Below are positions 32,583 through 44,476 of a stretch of 64,000 bases of DNA, piece after piece. Location of the stretch: the NCBI GenBank assembly GCA_036925085.1, contig JAUPFP010000075.1, positions 248,001 to 312,000 of the forward strand, given 5' to 3'. Numbering within the stretch: position 1 is the stretch's first letter; every line of letters starts with the position of its first letter. Source of the stretch: Brachycybe producta (lineage: Eukaryota; Arthropoda; Diplopoda; Playtdesmida; Andrognathidae). The notes beneath the pieces are model-generated. The model saw nothing but the letters and a program-made list of their open reading frames with translations, had not been told where the DNA came from and made no database searches. A program made the translations under genes and the position numbers.

Positions 32583-32700
32583 GCCAACAACACCCAGTAT
32601 TCCCAGGCAGTCAACCATCCAAGTACTGACTGGGCCCAATGTTGCTTAACGTTGGTGATCGGATGAGAACCAGTGTGTTCAACATGGTATGGCTATTGAC
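32583..32700 (-). rRNA. 5S rRNA copy 108, class V
   Basis: Flank A. Confidence 0.9.
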
Positions 32701-32887
32701 ACACCAAAATGTACAAGTTCAACTTTCGAAAGATCTAAATAAGTTAACTCTCCACTTCAAAAAATACTTATTACAGTTAACTATTATTGTGTGCATTTTC
32801 AGTTATTTATATAAAATAAGTGTTCAATTTTATCATGCCAGTTATTAATATATGATTCCCATTATTTAAAAAATAGAAAAAAATTAT

Positions 32888-33005
32888 GCCAACAACACCC
32901 AGTATTCCCAGGCAGTCACCCATCCAAGTACTGACTGGGCCCAATGTTGCTTAACTTTGGTGATCGGATGAGAACCAGTGTGTTCAACATGGTATGGCCG
33001 TTGAC
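32888..33005 (-). rRNA. 5S rRNA copy 109, consensus
   Basis: Unaltered body; flank A. Confidence 0.94.
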
Positions 33006-33191
33006 ACCCCAAAATGTACAAGTTCAACTTTCGAAAGATCTAAATAAGTTAACTCTCCACTTCAAAAAATACTTATTACAGTTAACTAATATTGTGTGCA
33101 TTTTCAGTTATTTATATAAAATAAGTGTTCAATTTTATCATGCCAGTTATTAATAGATGATTCCCATTATTTAAAAAATGAAAAGAAATAC

Positions 33192-33309
33192 ACCAACAAC
33201 ACCCAGTATTCCCAGGCAGTCACCCATCCAAGTACTGACTGGGCCCAATGTTGCTTAACTTTGGTGATCGGATGAGAACCAGTGTGTTCAACATGGTATA
33301 TCCGTTGAC
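33192..33309 (-). rRNA. 5S rRNA copy 110, class Y
   Basis: Flank B; keeps C15, unlike copy 76. Confidence 0.9.
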
Positions 33310-33496
33310 ACCCCAAAATGTACAAGTTCAACTTTCGAAAGATCTAAATAAGTTAACTCTCCACTTCAAAAAATACTTATTACAGTTAACTACAATTGTG
33401 TGCATTTTCAGTTATTTATATAAAATAAGTGTTCAATTTTATCATGCCAGTTATTAATATATGATTCCCATTATTTAAAAAATAGAAAAAAATTAT

Positions 33497-33614
33497 GCCA
33501 ACAACACCCAGTATTCCCAGGCAGTCACCCATCCGAGTACTGACTGGGCCCAATGTTGCTTAACTTTGGTGATCGGATGAGAACCAGTGTGTTCAACATG
33601 GTATGGCCGTTGAC
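33497..33614 (-). rRNA. 5S rRNA copy 111, class G
   Basis: Flank A; TTTACAG spacer upstream. Confidence 0.92.
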
Positions 33615-33801
33615 ACCCCAAAATGTACAAGTTCAACTTTCGAAAGATCTAAATAAGTTAACTCTCCACTTCAAAAAATACTTATTACAGTTAACTATTA
33701 TTGTGTGCATTTACAGTTATTTATATAAAATAAGTGGTCAATTTTATCATGCCAGTTATTAATATATGATTCCCATTATTTAAAAAATAGAAAAAAATTA
33801 T

Positions 33802-33919
33802 GCCAACAACACCCAGTATTCCCAGGCAGTCAACCATCCAAGTACTGACTGGGCCCAATGTTGCTTAACTTTGGTGATCGGATGAGAACCAGTGTGTTCA
33901 AAATGGTATGGCTATTGAC
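33802..33919 (-). rRNA. 5S rRNA copy 112, class N
   Basis: Flank A; CTAAATAAG spacer. Confidence 0.9.
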
Positions 33920-34107
33920 ACCCCAAAATGTACAAGTTCAACTTTCGAAAGATCTAAATAAGTTAACTCTCCACTTCAAAAAAATACTTATTACAGTTAA
34001 CTATTATTGTGTGCATTTTCAGTTATTTATATAAAATAAGTGTTCAATTTTATCATGCCAGTTATTAATAGATGATTCCCATTATTTAAAAAAATGAAAA
34101 GAAATAC

Positions 34108-34225
34108 ACCAACAACACCCAGTATTCCCAGGCAGTCACCCATCCAAGTACTGACTGGGCCCAATGTTACTTAACTTTGGTGATCGGATGAGAACCAGTG
34201 TGTTCAACATGGTATGGCCGTTGAC
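34108..34225 (-). rRNA. 5S rRNA copy 113, class B1
   Basis: Flank B; keeps G99. Confidence 0.91.
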
Positions 34226-34412
34226 ACCCCGAAATGTACAAGTTCAACTTTCGAAAGATCTAAATAAGTTAACTCTCCACTTCAAAAAATACTTATTACA
34301 GTTAACTACAATTGTGTGCATTTTCAGTTATTTATATAAAATAAGTGTTCAATTTTATCATGCCAGTTATTAATATATGATTCCCATTATTTAAAAAATA
34401 GAAAAAAATTAT

Positions 34413-34530
34413 GCCAACAACACCCAGTATTCCCAGGCAGTCACCCATCCGAGTACTGACTGGGCCCAATGTTGCTTAACTTTGGTGATCGGATGAGAAC
34501 CAGTGTGTTTAACATGGTATGGCCGTTGAC
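34413..34530 (-). rRNA. 5S rRNA copy 114, class G
   Basis: Adds G21A; flank A. Confidence 0.9.
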
Positions 34531-34717
34531 ACCCCAAAATGTACAAGTTCAACTTTCGAAAGATCTAAATAAGTTAACTCTCCACTTCAAAAAATACTTG
34601 TTACAGTTAACTATTATTGTGTGCATTTTCAGTTATTTATATAAAATAAGTGTTCAATTTTATCATGCCAGTTATTAATATATGATTCCCATTATTTAAA
34701 AAATAGAAAAAAATAAT

Positions 34718-34835
34718 GCCAACAACACCCAGTATTTCCAGGCAGTCACCCATCCAAGTACTGACTGTGCCCAATGTTGCTTAACTTTGGTGATCGGATG
34801 AGAACCCATGTGTTCACCATGGTATGGCCGATGAC
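34718..34835 (-). rRNA. 5S rRNA copy 115, class T
   Basis: Adds A5T and C28T, plus private T19G in helix II; flank A. Confidence 0.88.
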
Positions 34836-35020
34836 ACCCCAAAATGTACAAGTTCAACTTTCGAAAGATCTAAATAAGTTAACTCTCCACTTCAAAAAAT
34901 ACTTATTACAGTTAACTATTATTGTGTGCATTTTCAGTTATTTATATAAAATAAGTGTTCAATTTTATCATGCCAGTTATTAATATATGATTCCCATTTA
35001 AAAAATAGAAAAAAAATTAT

Positions 35021-35138
35021 GCCAACAACACCCAGTATTCCCAGGCAGTCACCCATCCAAGTACTGACTGCACCCAATGTTGCTTCACTTTGGTGATCGG
35101 ATGAGAACCAGTGTGTTCAACATGGTATAGCCATTGAC
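35021..35138 (-). rRNA. 5S rRNA copy 116, class H2
   Basis: Shortened A8 flank; TTTCAAAAG upstream. Confidence 0.89.
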
Positions 35139-35325
35139 ACCCCAAAATGTACAAGTTCAACTTTCAAAAGATCTAAATAAGTTAACTCTCCACTTCAAAA
35201 AATACTTATTACAGTTAACTATTATTGTGTGCATTTTCAGTTATTTATATAAAATAAGTGTTCAATTTTATCATGCCAGTTATTAATAGATGATTCCCAT
35301 TATTTAAAAAATAGAAAAAAATTAT

Positions 35326-35444
35326 GCCAACAACACCCAGTATTCCCAGGCAGTCACCCATCCAAATACTGACTGGGCCCCAATGTTGCTTAACTTTGGT
35401 GATCGGATGAGAACCAGTGTGTTCAACATGGTATGGCTGTTGAC
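35326..35444 (-). rRNA. 5S rRNA copy 117, class K, 119 nt
   Basis: Flank A with the AATAGATGA spacer end. Confidence 0.88.
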
Positions 35445-35632
35445 ACCCCAAAATGTACAAGTTCAACTTTCGAAAGATCTAAATAAGTTAACTCTCCACT
35501 TCAAAAAAATACTTATTACAGTTAACTATTATTGTGTGCATTTTCAGTTATTTATATAAAATAAGTGTTCAATTTTATCATGCCAGTTATTAATAGATGA
35601 TTCCCATTATTTAAAAAATAGAAAAAAATTAT

Positions 35633-35751
35633 GCCAACAACACCCAGTATTCCCAGGCAGTCACCCATCCAAATACTGACTGGGCCCCAATGTTGCTTAA
35701 CTTTGGTGATCGGATGAGAACCAGTGTGTTCAACATGGTATGGCTGTTGAC
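35633..35751 (-). rRNA. 5S rRNA copy 118, class K, 119 nt
   Basis: Tandem twin of copy 117. Confidence 0.88.
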
Positions 35752-35939
35752 ACCCCAAAATGTACAAGTTCAACTTTCGAAAGATCTAAATAAGTTAACT
35801 CTCCACTTCAAAAAAATACTTATTACAGTTAACTATTATTGTGTGCATTTTCAGTTATTTATATAAAATAAGTGGTCAATTTTATCATGCCAGTTATTAA
35901 TATATGATTCCCATTATTTAAAAAATAGAAAAAAATTAT

Positions 35940-36057
35940 GCCAACAACACCCAGTATTCCCAGGCAGTCAACCATCCAAGTACTGACTGGGCCCAATGTT
36001 GCTTAACTTTGGTGATCGGATGAGAACCAGTGTGTTCAAAATGGTATGGCTATTGAC
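35940..36057 (-). rRNA. 5S rRNA copy 119, class N
   Basis: Flank A; CTAATAAG spacer. Confidence 0.9.
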
Positions 36058-36243
36058 ACCCCAAAATGTACAAGTTCAACTTTCGAAAGATCTAATAAGT
36101 TAACTCTCCACTTCAAAAAATACTTATTACAGTTAACTATTATTGTGTGCATTTTCAGTTATTTATATAAAATAAGTGTTCAATTTTATCATGCCAGTTA
36201 TTAATATATGATTCCCATTATTTAGAAAATAGAAAAAAATTAT

Positions 36244-36361
36244 GCCAACAACACCAAGTATTCCCAGGCAGTCACCCATTCAAGTACTGCCTAGGCCCAA
36301 TGTTGCTTAACTTTGGTGATCAGATGAGAACCAGTGTGTTCAACATGGTATGGCCGTTGAC
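36244..36361 (-). rRNA. 5S rRNA copy 120, class L
   Basis: Adds G106T; flank A. Confidence 0.9.
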
Positions 36362-36548
36362 ACCCCAAAATGTACAAGTTCAACTTTCGAAAGATCTAAA
36401 TAAGTTAACTCTCCACTTCAAAAAAATACTTATTACAGTTAACTATTATTGTGTGCATTTTCAGTTATTTATATAAAATAAGTGTTCAATTTTATCATGC
36501 CAGTTATTAATAGATGATTCCCATTATTTAAAAAATGAAAAGAAATAC

Positions 36549-36666
36549 ACCAACAACACCCAGTATTCCCAGGCAGTCACCCATCCAAGTACTGACTGGG
36601 CCCAATGTTGCTTAACTTTGGTGATCGGATGAGAACCAGTGTGTTCAACATGGTATGGCCGTTGAC
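36549..36666 (-). rRNA. 5S rRNA copy 121, consensus
   Basis: Unaltered body; flank B. First unit of the 12-unit block. Confidence 0.94.
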
Positions 36667-36853
36667 ACCCCGAAATGTACAAGTTCAACTTTCGAAAGAT
36701 CTAAATAAGTTAACTCTCCACTTCAAAAAATACTTATTACAGTTAACTACTATTGTGTGCATTTTCAGTTATTTATATAAAATAAGTGTTCAATTTTATC
36801 ATGCCAGTTATTAATATATGATTCCCATTATTTAAAAAATAGAAAAAAATTAT

Positions 36854-36971
36854 GCCAACAACACCCAGTATTCCCAGGCAGTCACCCATCCGAGTACTGA
36901 CTGGGCCCAATGTTGCTTAACTTTGGTGATCGGATGAGAACCAGTGTGTTCAACATGATATGGCCGTTGAC
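36854..36971 (-). rRNA. 5S rRNA copy 122, class GI
   Basis: Flank A. Confidence 0.92.
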
Positions 36972-37158
36972 ACCCCAAAATGTACAAGTTCAACTTTCGA
37001 AAGATCTAAATAAGTTAACTCTCCACTTCAAAAAATACTTATTACAGTTAACTATTATTGTGTGCATTTTCAGTTATTTATATAAAATAAGTGGTCAATT
37101 TTATCATGCCAGTTATTAATATATGATTCCCATTATTTAAAAAATAGAAAAAAATTAT

Positions 37159-37276
37159 GCCAACAACACCCAGTATTCCCAGGCAGTCAACCATCCAAGT
37201 ACTGACTGGGCCCAATGTTGCTTAACTTTGGTGATCGGATGAGAACCAGTGTGTTCAAAATGGTATGGCTATTGAC
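37159..37276 (-). rRNA. 5S rRNA copy 123, class N
   Basis: Flank A; CTAATAAG spacer. Confidence 0.9.
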
Positions 37277-37462
37277 ACCCCAAAATGTACAAGTTCAACT
37301 TTCGAAAGATCTAATAAGTTAACTCTCCACTTCAAAAAATACTTATTACAGTTAACTATTATTGTGTGCATTTTCAGTTATTTATATAAAATAAGTGTTC
37401 AATTTTATCATGCCAGTTATTAATATATGATTCCCATTATTTAGAAAATAGAAAAAAATTAT

Positions 37463-37580
37463 GCCAACAACACCAAGTATTCCCAGGCAGTCACCCATCC
37501 AAGTACTGACTGGGTCCAATGTTGCTTAACTTTGGTGATCGGATGAGAACCAGTGTGTTCAACATGGTATGGCCGTTGAC
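37463..37580 (-). rRNA. 5S rRNA copy 124, class S
   Basis: Flank A with TTTAGAAAA variant. Confidence 0.91.
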
Positions 37581-37765
37581 ACCCCAAAATGTACAAGTTC
37601 AACTTTCGAAAGATCTAAATAAGTTAACTCTCCACTTCAAAAAATACTTATTACAGTTAACTATTATTGTGTGCATTTTCAGTTATTTATATAAAATAAG
37701 TGTTCAATTTTATCATGCCAGTTATTAATATATGATTCCCATTTAAAAAATAGAAAAAAAATTAT

Positions 37766-37883
37766 GCCAACAACACCCAGTATTCCCAGGCAGTCACCCA
37801 TCCAAGTACTGACTGCACCCAATGTTGCTTCACTTTGGTGATCGAATGAGAACCAGTGTGTTCAACATGGTATAGCCGTTGAC
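37766..37883 (-). rRNA. 5S rRNA copy 125, class H
   Basis: Shortened A8 flank. Confidence 0.89.
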
Positions 37884-38071
37884 AACCCAAAATGTACAAG
37901 TTCAACTTTCGAAAGATCTAAATAAGTTAACTCTCCACTTCAAAAAAATACTTATTACAGTTAACTATTATTGTGTGCATTTTCAGTTATTTATATAAAA
38001 TAATTGTTCAATTTTATCATGCCAGTTATTAATATATGATTCCCATTATTTAAAAAATAGAAAAAAATTAT

Positions 38072-38189
38072 GCCAACAACACCCAGTATTCCCAGGCAGT
38101 CACCCATTCAAGTACTGCCTAGGCCCAATGTTGCTTAACTTTGGTGATCAGATGAGAACCAGTGTGTTCAACATGGTATGGCCGTTGAC
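38072..38189 (-). rRNA. 5S rRNA copy 126, class L
   Basis: Flank A. Confidence 0.9.
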
Positions 38190-38376
38190 ACCCCGAAATG
38201 TACAAGTTCAACTTTCGAAAGATCTAAATAAGTTAACTCTCCACTTCAAAAAATACTTATTACAGTTAACTACAATTGTGTGCATTTTCAGTTATTTATA
38301 TAAAATAAGTGTTCAATTTTATCATGCCAGTTATTAATATATGATTCCCATTATTTAAAAAATAGAAAAAAATAAT

Positions 38377-38494
38377 GCCAACAACACCCAGTATTTCCAG
38401 GCAGTCACCCATCCGAGTACTGACTGTGCCCAATGTTGCTTAACTTTGGTGATCGGATGAGAACCCATGTGTTCAACATGGTATGGCCGTTGAC
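38377..38494 (-). rRNA. 5S rRNA copy 127, G/T hybrid
   Basis: Combines T80C (class G) with G99A, C68A, T29G and C28T (class T) but keeps A5; flank A. Confidence 0.89.
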
Positions 38495-38679
38495 ACCCCA
38501 AAATGTACAAGTTCAACTTTCGAAAGATCTAAATAAGTTAACTCTCCACTTCAAAAAATACTTATTACAGTTAACTATTATTGTGTGCATTTTCAGTTAT
38601 TTATATAAAATAAGTGTTCAATTTTATCATGCCAGTTATTAATATATGATTCCCATTTAAAAAATAGAAAAAAAATTAT

Positions 38680-38797
38680 GCCAACAACACCCAGTATTCC
38701 CAGGCAGTCACCCATCCAAGTACTGACTGCACCCAATGTTGCTTCACTTTGGTGATCGGATGAGAACCAGTGTGTTCAACATGGTATAGCCATTGAC
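38680..38797 (-). rRNA. 5S rRNA copy 128, class H2
   Basis: Shortened A8 flank. Confidence 0.89.
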
Positions 38798-38984
38798 ACC
38801 CCAAAATGTACAAGTTCAACTTTCAAAAGATCTAAATAAGTTAACTCTCCACTTCAAAAAATACTTATTACAGTTAACTATTATTGTGTGCATTTTCAGT
38901 TATTTATATAAAATAAGTGTTCAATTTTATCATGCCAGTTATTAATAGATGATTCCCATTATTTAAAAAATAGAAAAAAATTAT

Positions 38985-39103
38985 GCCAACAACACCCAGT
39001 ATTCCCAGGCAGTCACCCATCCAAATACTGACTGGGCCCCAATGTTGCTTAATTTTGGTGATCGGATGAGAACCAGTGTGTTCAACATGGTATGGCTGTT
39101 GAC
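38985..39103 (-). rRNA. 5S rRNA copy 129, class K, 119 nt
   Basis: Adds private G51A; flank A. Confidence 0.88.
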
Positions 39104-39291
39104 ACCCCAAAATGTACAAGTTCAACTTTCGAAAGATCTAAATAAGTTAACTCTCCACTTCAAAAAAATACTTATTACAGTTAACTATTATTGTGTGCAT
39201 TTTCAGTTATTTATATAAAATAAGTGTTCAATTTTATCATGCCAGTTATTAATAGATGATTCCCATTATTTAAAAAATAGAAAAAAATTAT

Positions 39292-39410
39292 GCCAACAAC
39301 ACCCAGTATTCCCAGGCAGTCACCCATCCAAATACTGACTGGGCCCCAATGTTGCTTAACTTTGGTGATCGGATGAGAACCAGTGTGTTCAACATGGTAT
39401 GGCTGTTGAC
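39292..39410 (-). rRNA. 5S rRNA copy 130, class K, 119 nt
   Basis: Twin of copy 129 without G51A. Confidence 0.88.
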
Positions 39411-39598
39411 ACCCCAAAATGTACAAGTTCAACTTTCGAAAGATCTAAATAAGTTAACTCTCCACTTCAAAAAAATACTTATTACAGTTAACTATTATTG
39501 TGTGCATTTTCAGTTATTTATATAAAATAAGTGGTCAATTTTATCATGCCAGTTATTAATATATGATTCCCATTATTTAAAAAATAGAAAAAAATTAT

Positions 39599-39716
39599 GC
39601 CAACAACACCCAGTATTCCCAGGCAGTCAACCATCCAAGTACTGACTGGGCCCAATGTTGCTTAACTTTGGTGATCGGATGAGAACCAGTGTGTTCAAAA
39701 TGGTATGGCTATTGAC
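39599..39716 (-). rRNA. 5S rRNA copy 131, class N
   Basis: Flank A; CTAATAAG spacer. Confidence 0.9.
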
Positions 39717-39902
39717 ACCCCAAAATGTACAAGTTCAACTTTCGAAAGATCTAATAAGTTAACTCTCCACTTCAAAAAATACTTATTACAGTTAACTATT
39801 ATTGTGTGCATTTTCAGTTATTTATATAAAATAAGTGTTCAATTTTATCATGCCAGTTATTAATATATGATTCCCATTATTTAGAAAATAGAAAAAAATT
39901 AT

Positions 39903-40020
39903 GCCAACAACACCAAGTATTCCCAGGCAGTCACCCATTCAAGTACTGCCTAGGCCCAATGTTGCTTAACTTTGGTGATCAGATGAGAACCAGTGTGTTC
40001 AACATGGTATGGCCGTTGAC
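39903..40020 (-). rRNA. 5S rRNA copy 132, class L
   Basis: Adds G106T; upstream palindrome changed to TTTTGAAAG. Confidence 0.9.
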
Positions 40021-40207
40021 ACCCCAAAATGTACAAGTTCAACTTTTGAAAGATCTAAATAAGTTAACTCTCCACTTCAAAAAAATACTTATTACAGTTA
40101 ACTATTATTGTGTGCATTTTCAGTTATTTATATAAAATAAGTGTTCAATTTTATCATGCCAGTTATTAATAGATGATTCCCATTATTTAAAAAATGAAAA
40201 GAAATAC

Positions 40208-40325
40208 ACCAACAACACCCAGTATTCCCAGGCAGTCACCCATCCAAGTACTGACTGGGCCCAATGTTGCTTAACTTTGGTGATCGGATGAGAACCAGTG
40301 TGTTCAACATGGTATGGCCGTTGAC
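40208..40325 (-). rRNA. 5S rRNA copy 133, consensus
   Basis: Unaltered body; flank B. Counterpart of copy 121. Confidence 0.94.
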
Positions 40326-40512
40326 ACCCCGAAATGTACAAGTTCAACTTTCGAAAGATCTAAATAAGTTAACTCTCCACTTCAAAAAATACTTATTACA
40401 GTTAACTACTATTGTGTGCATTTTCAGTTATTTATATAAAATAAGTGTTCAATTTTATCATGCCAGTTATTAATATATGATTCCCATTATTTAAAAAATA
40501 GAAAAAAATTAT

Positions 40513-40630
40513 GCCAACAACACCCAGTATTCCCAGGCAGTCACCCATCCGAGTACTGACTGGGCCCAATGTTGCTTAACTTTGGTGATCGGATGAGAAC
40601 CAGTGTGTTCAACATGATATGGCCGTTGAC
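40513..40630 (-). rRNA. 5S rRNA copy 134, class GI
   Basis: Counterpart of copy 122. Confidence 0.92.
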
Positions 40631-40817
40631 ACCCCAAAATGTACAAGTTCAACTTTCGAAAGATCTAAATAAGTTAACTCTCCACTTCAAAAAATACTTA
40701 TTACAGTTAACTATTATTGTGTGCATTTTCAGTTATTTATATAAAATAAGTGGTCAATTTTATCATGCCAGTTATTAATATATGATTCCCATTATTTAAA
40801 AAATAGAAAAAAATTAT

Positions 40818-40935
40818 GCCAACAACACCCAGTATTCCCAGGCAGTCAACCATCCAAGTACTGACTGGGCCCAATGTTGCTTAACTTTGGTGATCGGATG
40901 AGAACCAGTGTGTTCAAAATGGTATGGCTATTGAC
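40818..40935 (-). rRNA. 5S rRNA copy 135, class N
   Basis: Counterpart of copy 123. Confidence 0.9.
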
Positions 40936-41121
40936 ACCCCAAAATGTACAAGTTCAACTTTCGAAAGATCTAATAAGTTAACTCTCCACTTCAAAAAATA
41001 CTTATTACAGTTAACTATTATTGTGTGCATTTTCAGTTATTTATATAAAATAAGTGTTCAATTTTATCATGCCAGTTATTAATATATGATTCCCATTATT
41101 TAGAAAATAGAAAAAAATTAT

Positions 41122-41239
41122 GCCAACAACACCAAGTATTCCCAGGCAGTCACCCATCCAAGTACTGACTGGGTCCAATGTTGCTTAACTTTGGTGATCG
41201 GATGAGAACCAGTGTGTTCAACATGGTATGGCCGTTGAC
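41122..41239 (-). rRNA. 5S rRNA copy 136, class S
   Basis: Counterpart of copy 124. Confidence 0.91.
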
Positions 41240-41424
41240 ACCCCAAAATGTACAAGTTCAACTTTCGAAAGATCTAAATAAGTTAACTCTCCACTTCAAA
41301 AAATACTTATTACAGTTAACTATTATTGTGTGCATTTTCAGTTATTTATATAAAATAAGTGTTCAATTTTATCATGCCAGTTATTAATATATGATTCCCA
41401 TTTAAAAAATAGAAAAAAAATTAT

Positions 41425-41542
41425 GCCAACAACACCCAGTATTCCCAGGCAGTCACCCATCCAAGTACTGACTGCACCCAATGTTGCTTCACTTTGGTGA
41501 TCGAATGAGAACCAGTGTGTTCAACATGGTATAGCCGTTGAC
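41425..41542 (-). rRNA. 5S rRNA copy 137, class H
   Basis: Counterpart of copy 125. Confidence 0.89.
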
Positions 41543-41730
41543 AACCCAAAATGTACAAGTTCAACTTTCGAAAGATCTAAATAAGTTAACTCTCCACTTC
41601 AAAAAAATACTTATTACAGTTAACTATTATTGTGTGCATTTTCAGTTATTTATATAAAATAATTGTTCAATTTTATCATGCCAGTTATTAATATATGATT
41701 CCCATTATTTAAAAAATAGAAAAAAATTAT

Positions 41731-41848
41731 GCCAACAACACCCAGTATTCCCAGGCAGTCACCCATTCAAGTACTGCCTAGGCCCAATGTTGCTTAACTT
41801 TGGTGATCAGATGAGAACCAGTGTGTTCAACATGGTATGGCCGTTGAC
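41731..41848 (-). rRNA. 5S rRNA copy 138, class L
   Basis: Counterpart of copy 126. Confidence 0.9.
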
Positions 41849-42035
41849 ACCCCGAAATGTACAAGTTCAACTTTCGAAAGATCTAAATAAGTTAACTCTC
41901 CACTTCAAAAAATACTTATTACAGTTAACTACAATTGTGTGCATTTTCAGTTATTTATATAAAATAAGTGTTCAATTTTATCATGCCAGTTATTAATATA
42001 TGATTCCCATTATTTAAAAAATAGAAAAAAATAAT

Positions 42036-42153
42036 GCCAACAACACCCAGTATTTCCAGGCAGTCACCCATCCGAGTACTGACTGTGCCCAATGTTGCTT
42101 AACTTTGGTGATCGGATGAGAACCCATGTGTTCAACATGGTATGGCCGTTGAC
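42036..42153 (-). rRNA. 5S rRNA copy 139, G/T hybrid
   Basis: Counterpart of copy 127, same mix of changes. Confidence 0.89.
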
Positions 42154-42338
42154 ACCCCAAAATGTACAAGTTCAACTTTCGAAAGATCTAAATAAGTTAA
42201 CTCTCCACTTCAAAAAATACTTATTACAGTTAACTATTATTGTGTGCATTTTCAGTTATTTATATAAAATAAGTGTTCAATTTTATCATGCCAGTTATTA
42301 ATATATGATTCCCATTTAAAAAATAGAAAAAAAATTAT

Positions 42339-42456
42339 GCCAACAACACCCAGTATTCCCAGGCAGTCACCCATCCAAGTACTGACTGCACCCAATGTTG
42401 CTTCACTTTGGTGATCGGATGAGAACCAGTGTGTTCAACATGGTATAGCCATTGAC
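42339..42456 (-). rRNA. 5S rRNA copy 140, class H2
   Basis: Counterpart of copy 128. Confidence 0.89.
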
Positions 42457-42643
42457 ACCCCAAAATGTACAAGTTCAACTTTCAAAAGATCTAAATAAGT
42501 TAACTCTCCACTTCAAAAAATACTTATTACAGTTAACTATTATTGTGTGCATTTTCAGTTATTTATATAAAATAAGTGTTCAATTTTATCATGCCAGTTA
42601 TTAATAGATGATTCCCATTATTTAAAAAATAGAAAAAAATTAT

Positions 42644-42762
42644 GCCAACAACACCCAGTATTCCCAGGCAGTCACCCATCCAAATACTGACTGGGCCCCA
42701 ATGTTGCTTAACTTTGGTGATCGGATGAGAACCAGTGTGTTCAACATGGTATGGCTGTTGAC
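42644..42762 (-). rRNA. 5S rRNA copy 141, class K, 119 nt
   Basis: Counterpart of copy 129 without G51A. Confidence 0.88.
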
Positions 42763-42950
42763 ACCCCAAAATGTACAAGTTCAACTTTCGAAAGATCTAA
42801 ATAAGTTAACTCTCCACTTCAAAAAAATACTTATTACAGTTAACTATTATTGTGTGCATTTTCAGTTATTTATATAAAATAAGTGTTCAATTTTATCATG
42901 CCAGTTATTAATAGATGATTCCCATTATTTAAAAAATAGAAAAAAATTAT

Positions 42951-43069
42951 GCCAACAACACCCAGTATTCCCAGGCAGTCACCCATCCAAATACTGACTG
43001 GGCCCCAATGTTGCTTAACTTTGGTGATCGGATGAGAACCAGTGTGTTCAACATGGCATGGCTGTTGAC
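42951..43069 (-). rRNA. 5S rRNA copy 142, class K, 119 nt
   Basis: Adds a private A-to-G at position 11 (GGCATGG on the plus strand). Confidence 0.88.
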
Positions 43070-43257
43070 ACCCCAAAATGTACAAGTTCAACTTTCGAAA
43101 GATCTAAATAAGTTAACTCTCCACTTCAAAAAAATACTTATTACAGTTAACTATTATTGTGTGCATTTTCAGTTATTTATATAAAATAAGTGGTCAATTT
43201 TATCATGCCAGTTATTAATATATGATTCCCATTATTTAAAAAATAGAAAAAAATTAT

Positions 43258-43375
43258 GCCAACAACACCCAGTATTCCCAGGCAGTCAACCATCCAAGTA
43301 CTGACTGGGCCCAATGTTGCTTAACTTTGGTGATCGGATGAGAACCAGTGTGTTCAAAATGGTATGGCTATTGAC
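43258..43375 (-). rRNA. 5S rRNA copy 143, class N
   Basis: Counterpart of copy 131. Confidence 0.9.
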
Positions 43376-43561
43376 ACCCCAAAATGTACAAGTTCAACTT
43401 TCGAAAGATCTAATAAGTTAACTCTCCACTTCAAAAAATACTTATTACAGTTAACTATTATTGTGTGCATTTTCAGTTATTTATATAAAATAAGTGTTCA
43501 ATTTTATCATGCCAGTTATTAATATATGATTCCCATTATTTAGAAAATAGAAAAAAATTAT

Positions 43562-43679
43562 GCCAACAACACCAAGTATTCCCAGGCAGTCACCCATTCA
43601 AGTACTGCCTAGGCCCAATGTTGCTTAACTTTGGTGATCAGATGAGAACCAGTGTGTTCAACATGGTATGGCCGTTGAC
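43562..43679 (-). rRNA. 5S rRNA copy 144, class L
   Basis: Adds G106T; normal palindrome, unlike copy 132. Confidence 0.9.
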
Positions 43680-43866
43680 ACCCCAAAATGTACAAGTTCA
43701 ACTTTCGAAAGATCTAAATAAGTTAACTCTCCACTTCAAAAAAATACTTATTACAGTTAACTATTATTGTGTGCATTTTCAGTTATTTATATAAAATAAG
43801 TGTTCAATTTTATCATGCCAGTTATTAATAGATGATTCCCATTATTTAAAAAATGAAAAGAAATAC

Positions 43867-43984
43867 ACCAACAACACCCAGTATTCCCAGGCAGTCACCC
43901 ATCCAAGTACTGACTGGGCCCAATGTTGCTTAACTTTGGTGATCGGATGAGAACCAGTGTGTTCAACATGGTATGGCCGTTGAC
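43867..43984 (-). rRNA. 5S rRNA copy 145, consensus
   Basis: Unaltered body; flank B. Starts a third, broken 12-unit block. Confidence 0.94.
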
Positions 43985-44171
43985 ACCCCGAAATGTACAA
44001 GTTCAACTTTCGAAAGATCTAAATAAGTTAACTCTCCACTTCAAAAAATACTTATTACAGTTAACTACTATTGTGTGCATTTTCAGTTATTTATATAAAA
44101 TAAGTGTTCAATTTTATCATGCCAGTTATTAATATATGATTCCCATTATTTAAAAAATAGAAAAAAATTAT

Positions 44172-44289
44172 GCCAACAACACCCAGTATTCCCAGGCAGT
44201 CACCCATCCGAGTACTGACTGGGCCCAATGTTGCTTAACTTTGGTGATCGGATGAGAACCAGTGTGTTCAACATGATATGGCCGTTGAC
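44172..44289 (-). rRNA. 5S rRNA copy 146, class GI
   Basis: Flank A. Confidence 0.92.
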
Positions 44290-44476
44290 ACCCCAAAATG
44301 TACAAGTTCAACTTTCGAAAGATCTAAATAAGTTAACTCTCCACTTCAAAAAATACTTATTACAGTTAACTATTATTGTGTGCATTTTCAGTTATTTATA
44401 TAAAATAAGTGGTCAATTTTATCATGCCAGTTATTAATATATGATTCCCATTATTTAAAAAATAGAAAAAAATTAT

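Larger units (their letters stand above)
32888..35325. repeat. 8-unit block, second occurrence (copies 109-116)
   Basis: Same order and length as 22525-24962, offset 10,363 bp. It is followed, as in the other region, by two K units. Confidence 0.9.
36549..40207. repeat. 12-unit higher-order block, copy 1
   Basis: 3659 bp. Order C, GI, N, S, H, L, G/T hybrid, H2, K, K, N, L. Confidence 0.93.
40208..43866. repeat. 12-unit higher-order block, copy 2
   Basis: Tandem repeat of 36549-40207 at 3659 bp. Differences noticed are G51A only in copy 129 and A11G only in copy 142. The next block starts at 43867 but departs after two units. Confidence 0.93.
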
